Shown piece after piece: positions 40,103 through 52,106 of a stretch of 64,000 bases of DNA. Both the position numbers and the translations under genes were made by a program. Positions within the stretch are counted from its first letter, which is position 1. Every line of letters starts with the position of its first letter. A model generated the notes under the pieces. That model did not search any database. It was given only the letters and a program-made list of their open reading frames with translations, and had not been told where the DNA came from. Origin of the DNA: Paracoccus aminophilus JCM 7686 (GTDB taxonomy: Bacteria; Pseudomonadota; Alphaproteobacteria; Rhodobacterales; Rhodobacteraceae); NCBI RefSeq assembly GCF_000444995.1, contig NC_022041.1:1586001-1650000 (forward strand), given 5' to 3'.

Positions 40103-40338
40103 GACGGGCTCTCCTTGAGATTTCGGCGGGTCGGCAGGTTTCGGCCCGGAGGGGCCGGTCGTTTCGGATCGGCCCGCTGCGCCTTTGACCGCCATCAACC
40201 AATCAAGTCCGGCCGATGGCGACCAGACGGGCCGGAGCGGTTGCTGCGCCTTGCGAGCCGAGCCTCTACCGGGTAACACTCGGTTTCCGCACAAGTTCCC
40301 CCGGAGCGTGCCGAAAATAGTGAAAGCGGAGGTTCCCC

Positions 40339-42891
40339 GTGACCGCAACGCAATATCTCGCCGATTGGCAACCCTACCCCTTCAACATTCTGGAAACACG
40401 GCTGGAATTCGATCTTGCGCCCAAAGGGACCAAGGTCCGCTCCGAGATCCGGCTCCAAGGCGACAAGCCTGCCGATCTCGTGCTCGATGGCGCGGGGCTC
40501 CAGACGCTTTCCCTGCGAATCGACGGGGTCGAGATCGCCGAGACCGACCGGATTTTCGAGGGCGAGCGCCTGACGATCCCGGCTGCCGCTTTGCCCGAAG
40601 GCAGCTTCACCTTCTCGGCCGAGGTCGCGATTGATCCCGAGGCGAATACCACGCTCGAAGGGCTCTATCTGTCGGGCGGCATGTTCTGCACCCAATGCGA
40701 GGCCGAGGGTTTTCGCCACATCACCTGGTATCCCGACCGCCCCGATGTGATGGCGCCCTTCCATGTCACCATCCGCTCGGAAAAGCCCGTTCTTTTGTCG
40801 AACGGCAACCCGGTCCGGCGCGAGCCCGGTCTGGCCGAATGGCACGATCCCTGGCCGAAACCCTCCTACCTTTTCGCGCTGGTCGCGGGCAATCTCGTCT
40901 CGATCGACGACCATTTCACCACCGCCTCTGGTGCGCCGGTCGATCTGCATGTCTGGGTGCGCGAGGGCGATCAAGACCGTGCGGGCTATGCGATGGAGGC
41001 GCTCAAACGCTCGATGCGCTGGGATGAAGAGGTTTACGGGCGCGAATATGACCTTGAGGTCTTCAACCTCGTCGCGGTCGATGATTTCAACATGGGCGCG
41101 ATGGAGAACAAGGGGCTGAACATCTTCAACTCGAAGCTTGTTCTGGCCAGCGCCGACACCGCGACCGATCTCGATTACGAGCGCATCGAAGGCGTGATTG
41201 GGCATGAATACTTCCACAACTGGACCGGCGACCGCATCACCTGCCGCGACTGGTTCCAGCTTTGCCTGAAGGAAGGGCTCACCGTCTTCCGCGACCAGCA
41301 GTTCACCAGCGACATGCGCTCGGCGGCGGTCAAGCGCATTCAGGACGTCCAGACGCTGCGCGCGCGCCAGTTCCGCGAGGATCAAGGCCCGCTCTCCCAT
41401 CCGCCGCGCCCCGATCATTATCAGGAAATCAACAATTTCTACACCGCGACCGTCTATGAAAAGGGCGCCGAGGTCATCGGTATGCTCAAGCGGCTGATCG
41501 GGGATGCGGAGTATTACAAGGCGCTCGACCTCTACTTCACCCGCCACGACGGGCAGGCCTGCACGATCGAGGATTGGATCAAGGTCTTCGAGGATGCGAC
41601 CGGCCGCGATCTGACCCAGTTCAAGCGCTGGTATACGGATGCGGGCACGCCCGAGCTGACCATGTCGGAAAGCTGGAACGACGGCACGCTGACCCTGACC
41701 TTCCGGCAGGACACCGCGCCGACGCCGGGCCAGACCCAAAAGCCGCCGCGTGTGATCCCGGTGGCGCTTGGCCTCATCAGCCCGAACGGTGACGAGGCGC
41801 TGCCGACGACCGTGCTCGAACTGACCGAGACCGAGCAAAATTTCAGCTTCCACCATCTCGGCGCGCGTCCGGTCGTCTCGCTCTTGCGCGGCTTTTCCGC
41901 CCCGGTCGTGCTGCGCCGCGAGATCTCGGCCGAGGCGCAGGCGCTGCTTCTGGCGCATGACACCGACAGCTTCACCCGCTGGGAGGCCGGGCATGATCTG
42001 GCGCTCGATGCGCTGATCGCGCGGGCACGCGGCGAGCATGGCGGGCGCGCCTATATCGACGCGATTGGCGCGCTCCTCGAGCATGGCGCCGAGGATCCGG
42101 CCTTCACCGCGCTCTGCTTGGCCCTGCCCGGCGAGGAGGAGATCGCGACCGCCTTGAGCGATCGCGGCCAGATCCCCGACCCCGACGCGATCCACCGCGC
42201 GCGGGACGGTTTTGCCGCCGAGATCGCTGCGACCCATCAAGATGCCCTCGCCCGGCTTTACGCCGAAATGGCGCCGAATGGGCCCTATCAGCCTGATGCC
42301 GAAGGAGCGGCGCGGCGCAGCCTGCGATTGGCGTCGCTGGTGCTCCTCAGCCATCTCGACGAGGGCGACCGGGCGCTGGTGCTCTTTGGCATTGCCGAGA
42401 ACATGACCGAAAGGTTTGGCGCGCTTGGCCAGCTTGTCGCGGCGGGACGTGCCCGCGAGAGCCTCGAGCTCTTCCGGCAGGAATTCGCGAAAAACCGGCT
42501 GGTGATGGACAAATGGTTCATGGTCCAGACCCATCGCGCCAGTCCCGAGACCGCGGTCGAACGCGCGGCGGCACTGGCGGCGCGTGACGATTTCGATTGG
42601 AAGAACCCCAATCGGTTCCGCGCACTTCTGGGCGGTTTTGCGGCCAACCATGCCGGATTCCATCGCGCCGATGGGGCGGGTTACGATTTCTATGCCGATT
42701 GGCTGATCAAGCTCGATCCGCTGAACCCGCAGACCACGGCGCGGATGTGCACGGCCTTTGAAACCTGGCGCAGCTATGACGCCGGGCGGCAGGAAAAGGC
42801 ACGCGCCGCGCTGACGCGGATTGCGGCCACGCCGGGGCTCTCGCGCAACACATCGGAAATGGTCACGCGTATCCTTGCCGGGAAGGGCTGA
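40339..42891 (+). CDS. pepN: Aminopeptidase N
   Basis: 850 aa M1 metallopeptidase of the E. coli PepN type. Exopeptidase motif GAMENKGLNIFNS (about residues 254-266), zinc motif VIGHEYFHNWTGDR (HExxH, about 290-303) with the third ligand in LKEGLTVFRDQQF. C-terminal DUF3458 and ARM-like domains complete the protein. GTG start with GGAGG 6 nt upstream. Cytosolic peptide turnover. Confidence 0.96.
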   Translation: MTATQYLADWQPYPFNILETRLEFDLAPKGTKVRSEIRLQGDKPADLVLDGAGLQTLSLRIDGVEIAETDRIFEGERLTIPAAALPEGSFTFSAEVAIDPEANTTLEGLYLSGGMFCTQCEAEGFRHITWYPDRPDVMAPFHVTIRSEKPVLLSNGNPVRREPGLAEWHDPWPKPSYLFALVAGNLVSIDDHFTTASGAPVDLHVWVREGDQDRAGYAMEALKRSMRWDEEVYGREYDLEVFNLVAVDDFNMGAMENKGLNIFNSKLVLASADTATDLDYERIEGVIGHEYFHNWTGDRITCRDWFQLCLKEGLTVFRDQQFTSDMRSAAVKRIQDVQTLRARQFREDQGPLSHPPRPDHYQEINNFYTATVYEKGAEVIGMLKRLIGDAEYYKALDLYFTRHDGQACTIEDWIKVFEDATGRDLTQFKRWYTDAGTPELTMSESWNDGTLTLTFRQDTAPTPGQTQKPPRVIPVALGLISPNGDEALPTTVLELTETEQNFSFHHLGARPVVSLLRGFSAPVVLRREISAEAQALLLAHDTDSFTRWEAGHDLALDALIARARGEHGGRAYIDAIGALLEHGAEDPAFTALCLALPGEEEIATALSDRGQIPDPDAIHRARDGFAAEIAATHQDALARLYAEMAPNGPYQPDAEGAARRSLRLASLVLLSHLDEGDRALVLFGIAENMTERFGALGQLVAAGRARESLELFRQEFAKNRLVMDKWFMVQTHRASPETAVERAAALAARDDFDWKNPNRFRALLGGFAANHAGFHRADGAGYDFYADWLIKLDPLNPQTTARMCTAFETWRSYDAGRQEKARAALTRIAATPGLSRNTSEMVTRILAGKG

Positions 42892-42944
42892 TCCGCCCTC
42901 TTGCCCTCTTGCGGGCGCTCGTGCGGCACGGCAATACTTCGCCC

Positions 42945-43838
42945 ATGAACGCCCGTGACGACATGAAAAGCCGTATAGATCCGCTGATTGTCGAGCGGGC
43001 ACCCTGGCTCTTTTCCGGCAAATGGCACCATACGATGGTGCGTGAGCTGCTGATGCGGCTGTTGCGCTATCCCGAGACGCTCGACATCGGCGCGGAATAC
43101 CGCGACTTGCCCACCGATGAGCTGATGCGCCGCCTCGCCATGCTGACCGTGCGCGATATGGTGGTGGATGGGCTCAAGAACCTGCCCAGCTCGGGCCCGG
43201 CGCTGATCGTCTCGAACCATCCAACCGGGATCGCCGATGGGGTCGTGCTGAACCACCTGATCTCGGCGCTGCGTGGCGATCTGTTCATCTATGCCAACCA
43301 CGACATCCTGCGCGTGCTGCCGCAGATGGAATCGCTGATCGCGCCGGTCGAATGGCGGCAGGAAAAGCGCAGCCATGCCAAGACACGCCAGACGATGGAT
43401 TACACCAAGCGCGCGCTGGAAGCCGGGCGGATCGGGCTAATCTTCCCCTCGGGGCGTCTGGCCAAGCGCCACGGGCTGACGCTGCATGAGCGCCCCTGGA
43501 TGGCCAGCGCCGCGATGATCGCGCGCAAATATGGCGTGCCGGTGATCCCTTTGCGGATCCGCGCGCATAACTCGTTCCTCTTCTATGCGCTCGACGCGAT
43601 CCATCCGACCGTGCGGGATGTGACGCTTTTCAACGAGATGCTGAACAAGGCGCGCCAGACCTATCGCATCACCATTGGCACACCGATTGATCCCTCGACG
43701 CTGCCGATCAAAAGCGAGGAAGGGATCGAGGTTCTGCGCGCCGCGGTTCTGGCCTTGCCCGAGCCCGGCCCCGAGGCCGTGCGGCTCTCGCATCTTCGCA
43801 GGCTCGAAAACCGCAGGCTTGCCGCGCGCCCGGCCTAA
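42945..43838 (+). CDS. PlsC-like lysophospholipid acyltransferase family protein
   Basis: 297 aa. The acyltransferase core lies about residues 85-210: SNHPTGIADG, then LIFPSGRLAKRHG and GVPVIPLRIRA. The canonical block I is NHX4D; here the Asp is one residue later (HPTGIAD), the NHPxGxxDG type seen in hemolysin/ornithine-lipid-related acyltransferases. It may therefore acylate a lyso-lipid other than lysophosphatidate. The start at 42945 or 42963 cannot be decided; no clear SD. Confidence 0.8.
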   Translation: MNARDDMKSRIDPLIVERAPWLFSGKWHHTMVRELLMRLLRYPETLDIGAEYRDLPTDELMRRLAMLTVRDMVVDGLKNLPSSGPALIVSNHPTGIADGVVLNHLISALRGDLFIYANHDILRVLPQMESLIAPVEWRQEKRSHAKTRQTMDYTKRALEAGRIGLIFPSGRLAKRHGLTLHERPWMASAAMIARKYGVPVIPLRIRAHNSFLFYALDAIHPTVRDVTLFNEMLNKARQTYRITIGTPIDPSTLPIKSEEGIEVLRAAVLALPEPGPEAVRLSHLRRLENRRLAARPA

Positions 43839-43861
43839 GCCGTGTAAATAAAGGCCAAGAA

Positions 43862-43885
43862 AAAACCGGCCCTTAGGCCGGTTTT
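43862..43885. terminator. Bidirectional Rho-independent terminator
   Basis: AAAACCGGCC (43862-43871), loop CTTA, GGCCGGTTTT (43876-43885): a 10-bp stem with A and T flanks between the convergent acyltransferase and proB genes, ending just before the proB stop. Confidence 0.88.
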
Positions 43886-43886
43886 C

Positions 43887-46096
<2,210 letters not shown>

Positions 46097-46209
46097 TCAA
46101 GCCCGCGATCGGGCAGAATTCCCGGCAAAACGCTTGACGGCACGACCGGAGCGCGCGATTTCGACAGAGGAACGGTCGGGAGAGCGCGATGAGACCACTG
46201 ACATGAGCG

Positions 46210-46536
46210 GTGCTGTTGCTGGCGATCGCGCTTGAGGTCACCGGCACCTCGCTTCTTCATGCGACCGAGCAATTCTCGCGCCTCACGCCGACGCTCGCGA
46301 TGGCGGGGTGCTACGGGCTGTCCTTCTACCTGCTGTCGCGCGTGCTCCGGCACATCCCCCTCGGCATTGCCTATGCGCTCTGGAGCGGGCTTGGCATGAT
46401 CATGGTCGCGCTTGTCGGCACTTTTCTTCTGGGCCAGCCGCTCGACCTTGCGGCCATGGTCGGGCTTGCCTTCATCCTTGTCGGCGTGGTCATCGTCAAC
46501 CTCTTCTCGAAATCCTCGAGCCACGAAACGCCATGA
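46210..46536 (+). CDS. SMR-family transporter with an in-frame TGA near the N-terminus
   Basis: 108 aa from the GTG at 46210. Small multidrug resistance type with four helices; the essential Glu of the EmrE class lies in IALEVTG (residue 9 of this version), with the family segment HIPLGIAYALWSGLG. The natural-looking start is the ATG at 46189, with GGGAGAG as SD, but its sixth codon is TGA (46204-46206), where a Trp (TGG) would fit. Translation may restart at the GTG 4 nt later, or the gene may be dead, or the base may be a sequencing error. First-helix length is marginal with the GTG start. Confidence 0.65.
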   Translation: MLLLAIALEVTGTSLLHATEQFSRLTPTLAMAGCYGLSFYLLSRVLRHIPLGIAYALWSGLGMIMVALVGTFLLGQPLDLAAMVGLAFILVGVVIVNLFSKSSSHETP

Positions 46537-46590
46537 GCCCTTTCCTTTTGTCGCACCGCGCCTAGATAGAGGGGAAAGGAAGGAGACCGC

Positions 46591-48009
46591 ATGATCCGCT
46601 TTGACAACAGTTATGCGCGCTTGCCCTCTGGCTTTTTCACCCGCACGGCGCCCACGCCCGTGCGCGACCCCAAGCTGATCGCGCTCAACCGCCCGCTTGC
46701 CGAAAGCCTCGGGCTTGATGCGGATTGGCTTTCGGGGGCCGAAGGTCTGCGAATGCTGTCAGGAAACGCCATGCCCGAAGGGGCCGAGCCGATCGCTCAG
46801 GCCTATGCCGGCCACCAGTTCGGCGGCTTCTCGCCCCAGCTTGGTGATGGCCGCGCGATCCTTTTGGGCGAGATCCGAGCGCCGGACGGCAAACGTTATG
46901 ATCTCCAGCTCAAAGGCGCAGGCCCGACGCCCTTTTCGCGGCGCGGCGATGGCCGGGCTTGGCTTGGGCCGGTGCTGCGCGAATATCTGGTCAGCGAATT
47001 CATGGCGGCCTTTGGCCTGCCGACGACCCGCGCCTTGGCGGCGGTCTCGACCGGCGAGATCGTCGTGCGCGAAATGCCCTATCCCGGCGCCATTCTGACC
47101 CGCGTCGCCTCAAGCCATATCCGGGTCGGCACCTTCGAATTCTACGCCGCGCGCGGCGATCATGAGCGGCTGAAGCTTCTGGCCGATCACGTCATCGCCC
47201 GCCATTACCCCGAGGTCGGCTCGGCGCTTGGCCTCCTCGAAGCGGTCATTCGGGCACAGGCGGCGACCATCGCGCAATGGATGGCGCTCGGCTTCATTCA
47301 CGGGGTGATGAACACCGACAATATGTCGGTTTCGGGCGAAACCATCGATTATGGGCCCTGCGCCTTCATGGACGGCTATCACCCGGATATGGTCTTTTCC
47401 TCGATCGACCAGACCGGCCGTTATGCCTGGAGCGAGCAGCCCAATATCGCGGTCTGGAACCTCGCGCAGCTCGCGAGCTGTCTTGTGCCGCTGATGGGCG
47501 AGGATGCTGACAAGGCAGTCGATGCGGCAACGCGCGCCGTTCATGACTTCCCTGCGATCTATCAAAAACAATGGCTTCTGCGCTTTGGCGCCAAGATCGG
47601 TCTGACCGAGGCGAGCGAAAAGGATCGCCCGCTGATCGAGCGCTTGCTCGATCTGATGGCCGCCTCGCGCGCCGATTTCACCCGCACCTTCGCGGGGCTT
47701 TCGGACGGCACCGCTGCGTCCGAATTCAAGGACCCCGCCGGGTTTCTCGCCTGGCAGCAGGACTGGCAGAAACGCCTTGCGTCCGAAGCGGATCCACAGG
47801 CCGTCATGGCGCGCGCCAATCCCCGGCGCATCCCGCGCAACCATCGCATCGAAGAGGTGATCTCTGCCGCGCGGGACGGGAACTTCGCCCCGTTCCACAA
47901 GTTGGACGAAGCCCTTCGCGCGCCGCGTGAGCCGCGCGCCGATTGGGATGAGTTTTCTCTGGCACCCACCTCGGAACAGGTGGTGCACCGGACCTTTTGC
48001 GGGACGTGA
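46591..48009 (+). CDS. selO: SelO/YdiU-family protein adenylyltransferase (pseudokinase)
   Basis: 472 aa, the normal bacterial length. SelO enzymes have a kinase fold with inverted ATP and transfer AMP to Ser/Thr/Tyr of redox proteins. Recognisable blocks: YAGHQFGGFSPQLGDGRA (about 71-88), LKGAGPTPFSRRGDGRAWLG, VNTD-like region as HGVMNTDNMSVSGETIDYGP (about 240-260). Many bacterial forms, like this one, lack the C-terminal selenocysteine of the eukaryotic protein. Confidence 0.93.
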   Translation: MIRFDNSYARLPSGFFTRTAPTPVRDPKLIALNRPLAESLGLDADWLSGAEGLRMLSGNAMPEGAEPIAQAYAGHQFGGFSPQLGDGRAILLGEIRAPDGKRYDLQLKGAGPTPFSRRGDGRAWLGPVLREYLVSEFMAAFGLPTTRALAAVSTGEIVVREMPYPGAILTRVASSHIRVGTFEFYAARGDHERLKLLADHVIARHYPEVGSALGLLEAVIRAQAATIAQWMALGFIHGVMNTDNMSVSGETIDYGPCAFMDGYHPDMVFSSIDQTGRYAWSEQPNIAVWNLAQLASCLVPLMGEDADKAVDAATRAVHDFPAIYQKQWLLRFGAKIGLTEASEKDRPLIERLLDLMAASRADFTRTFAGLSDGTAASEFKDPAGFLAWQQDWQKRLASEADPQAVMARANPRRIPRNHRIEEVISAARDGNFAPFHKLDEALRAPREPRADWDEFSLAPTSEQVVHRTFCGT

Positions 48010-48019
48010 CGAACGAAGC

Positions 48020-48721
48020 ATGGTGACGACATCGGGGAAGCTGCGGCTGGCGAGCTACAATCTGCACAAATGCCGAGGGATGACCGGGCCACACGCCCCC
48101 GAGCGCAATCTCGAAGTCATTGCAGAGCTCGCCCCCGATATCATCGCGCTTCAGGAGGTGGACTTTCGCCTTGGCGCGCGCCCCGAAGCCCTGCCCCGCG
48201 CACTGATCGAGAAATGGACCGGGCTCGTCCCGGTGCCTTTCCTTGGCACCAGTGAAAGCTCGCTCGGCTGGCATGGCCAGACCATCCTGATCAAACCCGA
48301 ATTTTCCGAGAAAGCCTCGATCCGGCGGCTGCCTTTGCCGGGGATTGAGCCGCGCGGCGCGCTTGCTTTGCGCCTGCCCGGGCTGACCGTGGTCGCGCTG
48401 CATCTCGGGCTGATGCGCAGCTCGCGCCGCCAGCAGCTGGCCCGGATCATTTCTCGTGCGGGCCTGATCGGCGGGGATGAGCTAATCCTCACCGGCGATT
48501 TCAACGAATGGCATGACACCCGCGGGCTCGAGGCACTCGATCCGCTGCATGTATTGGCGCCCGGACCGAGCTGGCCCGCGCCCTTCCCACGCCTGCGCTA
48601 TGACCGCATTGCGGTCTCTCCGGGCATCACCGTCGAGCGCAGCGGCGTCCTAAACTCGCCGATCGCGCGAATTGCCTCAGACCATTTGCCGATTTGGGCC
48701 CATATAGCGCTTGACAGCTAG
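48020..48721 (+). CDS. Endonuclease/exonuclease/phosphatase (EEP) family protein
   Basis: 233 aa. EEP catalytic set in order: SYNLHKCRG (residues about 12-20), LQEVDFRLG (Glu), HLGL (His), TGDFNEWHD (Asp/Asn), SDHLPIWA (terminal Asp-His). The ATG at 48020 begins 11 nt after selO. The substrate (nucleic acid, lipid or nucleotide) is not determined; small bacterial members are often annotated only by family. Confidence 0.85.
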   Translation: MVTTSGKLRLASYNLHKCRGMTGPHAPERNLEVIAELAPDIIALQEVDFRLGARPEALPRALIEKWTGLVPVPFLGTSESSLGWHGQTILIKPEFSEKASIRRLPLPGIEPRGALALRLPGLTVVALHLGLMRSSRRQQLARIISRAGLIGGDELILTGDFNEWHDTRGLEALDPLHVLAPGPSWPAPFPRLRYDRIAVSPGITVERSGVLNSPIARIASDHLPIWAHIALDS

Positions 48722-48741
48722 CCGCCGCGGCGCAGCATGTT
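48711..48741 (+). promoter_or_regulatory. Candidate eno promoter
   Basis: A perfect TTGACA (48711-48716) overlaps the end of the EEP gene; a loose -10 CATGTT (48736-48741) lies 19 bp downstream. Weak on the -10 side. Confidence 0.3.
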
Positions 48742-48771
48742 TCCGCTACCAGCCCAGAAATCAGTCTTTTC

Positions 48772-48788
48772 CGGGGATGAGATCCCCG
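48772..48788. terminator. Perfect hairpin in the eno upstream region
   Basis: CGGGGAT-GAG-ATCCCCG (7-bp stem, 3-nt loop), 40 nt before the eno ATG. It could end the selO-EEP transcript or lie in the eno leader; TTAA follows rather than a T-run. Confidence 0.45.
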
Positions 48789-48815
48789 TTAAACACTTGC
48801 CAACCCGTAAACTGA

Positions 48816-50105
<1,290 letters not shown>

Positions 50106-50128
50106 GTTATTGCTGACATAACCTTTTC

Positions 50129-50155
50129 GGGTCCGCCCTATGGCGGGCCCTTTTT
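50129..50155 (+). terminator. Rho-independent terminator of eno
   Basis: GGGTCCGCC (50129-50137), loop CTAT, GGCGGGCCC (50142-50150) with one G-T pair, then TTTTT (50151-50155). Confidence 0.92.
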
Positions 50156-50189
50156 CATGCCCGATCGTTCGTACCGCCACTGCCATGGC

Positions 50190-51236
50190 TCACCGCGCCG
50201 GCGTTTTGGTCTGTCGACCGCAAGCCTGCAGGATCGCATCGCTCATATAGTGGAGCGGGACCAGATTTTGCGTTGCACCGTTTTCATAGGCAGCGCGCGG
50301 CATCCCCCAGACCACGGAGCTGTCCTTGTCCTGCGCCAAAGTGTTGCTGCCGGTTTTTCGCATTCGGAGCATCCCGTCAGCGCCATCGCGGCCCATCCCG
50401 GTCAGAATGACTGCAACCGCATAATCCCCAAGAAAAACCGCTGAATCAAAGAGGTTGTCGATCGATGGCCGATGACCCGAACGTTTCTCTCCTTCGATGA
50501 GCTGACAGACCGGGCTACCGCGCTGACCGGCCAGAGTCAGATGGGTCTCTCCCCCTGGGGCGAGGTAGATGTTACCCGGCAGAAGCGGCGCGCCCGTACT
50601 TGCCAGCTGAACCGTCGGGGAAATTCGACCATTCAGCCGTTGGGCGAAATTGGCGAGGAAAGATTCTGGCATGTGCTGCACGATCACCGTCGGCGGGCAG
50701 TTTTTGGGGAAAGATTGCAGGATCTTTTCCAGTGCCTCTACCCCACCGGTCGATGAGCCGATCAGCACATACCGACCATTCCAGATAAACGACGCAGATG
50801 AGGGCGCACGCACCTGAAGGGCTTCGGGCGAGCGCTTGGTGACCTTGGCCTGAGAGGCCATCACCACGACGTCTGGAAGCGCCGAAAAGGCCTCCGCTCG
50901 GGTCGCATCGGTGGGTTTGCCCACACATTCTACCGCCCCGAGGGAAAGCGCCTCGATCGCGGCGGCACTGCCCCGATGCGTTTCGGTCGAGACCATGACC
51001 ACCGGGATCGGCTGCGTCGTCATCAGCTCGGCCAAAAGATCGAGCCCCGAGACACCGGGCATCTCGACATCCAGCGTCATGACATCGGGTTTCAATTCGG
51101 CGAGCCGCTGCTTGGCCTGAGCCGCATCACGCGCCTCGCCAACGACCTCTATTCGGGAATCAGCCGAGAGCGCCAGTCGGATCAACCGGCGCATTGTCAG
51201 CGAATCATCCACCACCAGCACACGGACGGTCCGCAC
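50190..51236 (-). CDS. cheB: Protein-glutamate methylesterase CheB (orphan)
   Basis: 348 aa. N-terminal receiver domain (residues about 4-110; VVDDS acid pocket, phospho-acceptor Asp in TLDVEMPG) and C-terminal methylesterase with catalytic Ser in GSSTGGVEAL, His in VQHMPESF, Asp in TGMGRDGADG. It removes methyl groups from chemoreceptors. No cheA, cheR, cheW or receptor gene is in the window, and the gene stands alone between eno and the squalene-synthase-like gene. It could serve a distant che cluster or a chemosensory-like pathway. Confidence 0.93.
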   Translation of the reverse strand: MRTVRVLVVDDSLTMRRLIRLALSADSRIEVVGEARDAAQAKQRLAELKPDVMTLDVEMPGVSGLDLLAELMTTQPIPVVMVSTETHRGSAAAIEALSLGAVECVGKPTDATRAEAFSALPDVVVMASQAKVTKRSPEALQVRAPSSASFIWNGRYVLIGSSTGGVEALEKILQSFPKNCPPTVIVQHMPESFLANFAQRLNGRISPTVQLASTGAPLLPGNIYLAPGGETHLTLAGQRGSPVCQLIEGEKRSGHRPSIDNLFDSAVFLGDYAVAVILTGMGRDGADGMLRMRKTGSNTLAQDKDSSVVWGMPRAAYENGATQNLVPLHYMSDAILQACGRQTKTPAR

Positions 51237-51347
51237 AGCCTAACCGCCCCTATACATCATCGTGGATTGTCCAATCGCAGCCATCTTTCCCCCGTTCGTG
51301 ATTCGAAGGTCAGAATGGCCGAAGGCGCTGAAGAATGCTTTAACGGA

Positions 51348-52106
51348 TTAGACCCACCAGCGCCCGGTGAGTGCCAGACGCCCTAAACCGAAGCGGCGAC
51401 GGAACTCGGAAACCTCGGGAACCAGTGCCTCACCGTCCTGCCTGAGAAGCTTCAAAATCCGACCCGCTTGGGGCGGCGCGTAAAGCGCGGGGGCGGCAGA
51501 TCTCGGCACTTTCTTCCGAGACTTTCTAGCCAATTCCAATAAATTGAGACCAATACCTGCCAATTCTTCGATCTGCTCGGAAGCGCGGGTTGCGAACCCC
51601 AGCCCAAGTGCGTTGAGCGCCGGGAGAGCCGCCAGCCAGTTTGCGAGTCCCAGCCCCAAAGCCTGCGCCTCAAGCACCGGCTTTGCCTCTGCCGGAAAGT
51701 TCAGAGCATTTGCTGCAAATTGCATCAGAGGCACGGAAGTGGCGCGAATATAGGCCACGACCTCGTCAGGGCCCGCAAAAGGCGCGCGCTCGCAGTCGCG
51801 GCGACGCGCCTCTGCCAGAGCCGCGAACTCGCCGGTGGCCGGCCCCCAAGCCTCGGCCAAAGCCTGCAAAAGATCATCCGCGCCTCGCATCCCGAGTGCG
51901 GATTTGTGCAGCTGGTCGATCCACCATTGCAGGCGCATTTCCGCAATCAGGGGCTCGTTCGACTGCAACGGCGCCCGGGCGAGCTCGATATTCAGCGCAT
52001 AAAGCGTCCAGAGCTTGGCCCGCGCCACAGCGGGCGCCACGAGCACGGCGCCGAAGCGGTCGGGATCGGCCTCGCGCAGGCCCTCGGCGATCTCTGCAAG
52101 GCTCAT
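51348..52106 (-). CDS. Squalene/phytoene synthase family protein (NDUFAF6-like)
   Basis: 252 aa. Resembles the trans-isoprenyl diphosphate synthase fold: ALYALNIELARA and RLQWWIDQLHKS (about residues 36-70). The Asp-rich DxxxD metal motifs of true phytoene synthases are not evident, so catalytic activity is doubtful. Short relatives of this kind include NDUFAF6-type complex I assembly factors. Its ATG overlaps the cimA stop (ATGA), giving a cysS-cimA-this gene operon. Confidence 0.75.
   Translation of the reverse strand: MSLAEIAEGLREADPDRFGAVLVAPAVARAKLWTLYALNIELARAPLQSNEPLIAEMRLQWWIDQLHKSALGMRGADDLLQALAEAWGPATGEFAALAEARRRDCERAPFAGPDEVVAYIRATSVPLMQFAANALNFPAEAKPVLEAQALGLGLANWLAALPALNALGLGFATRASEQIEELAGIGLNLLELARKSRKKVPRSAAPALYAPPQAGRILKLLRQDGEALVPEVSEFRRRFGLGRLALTGRWWV

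Noticed and set aside
40195..43002. 935-codon minus-strand open frame opposite pepN
   Set aside because: Composition is that of a reverse-strand shadow; pepN on the plus strand has all M1 peptidase motifs.
46204..46206. TGA in the SMR gene as a selenocysteine codon
   Set aside because: No SECIS-like hairpin seen right after it and the position fits Trp, not a redox Cys/Sec.
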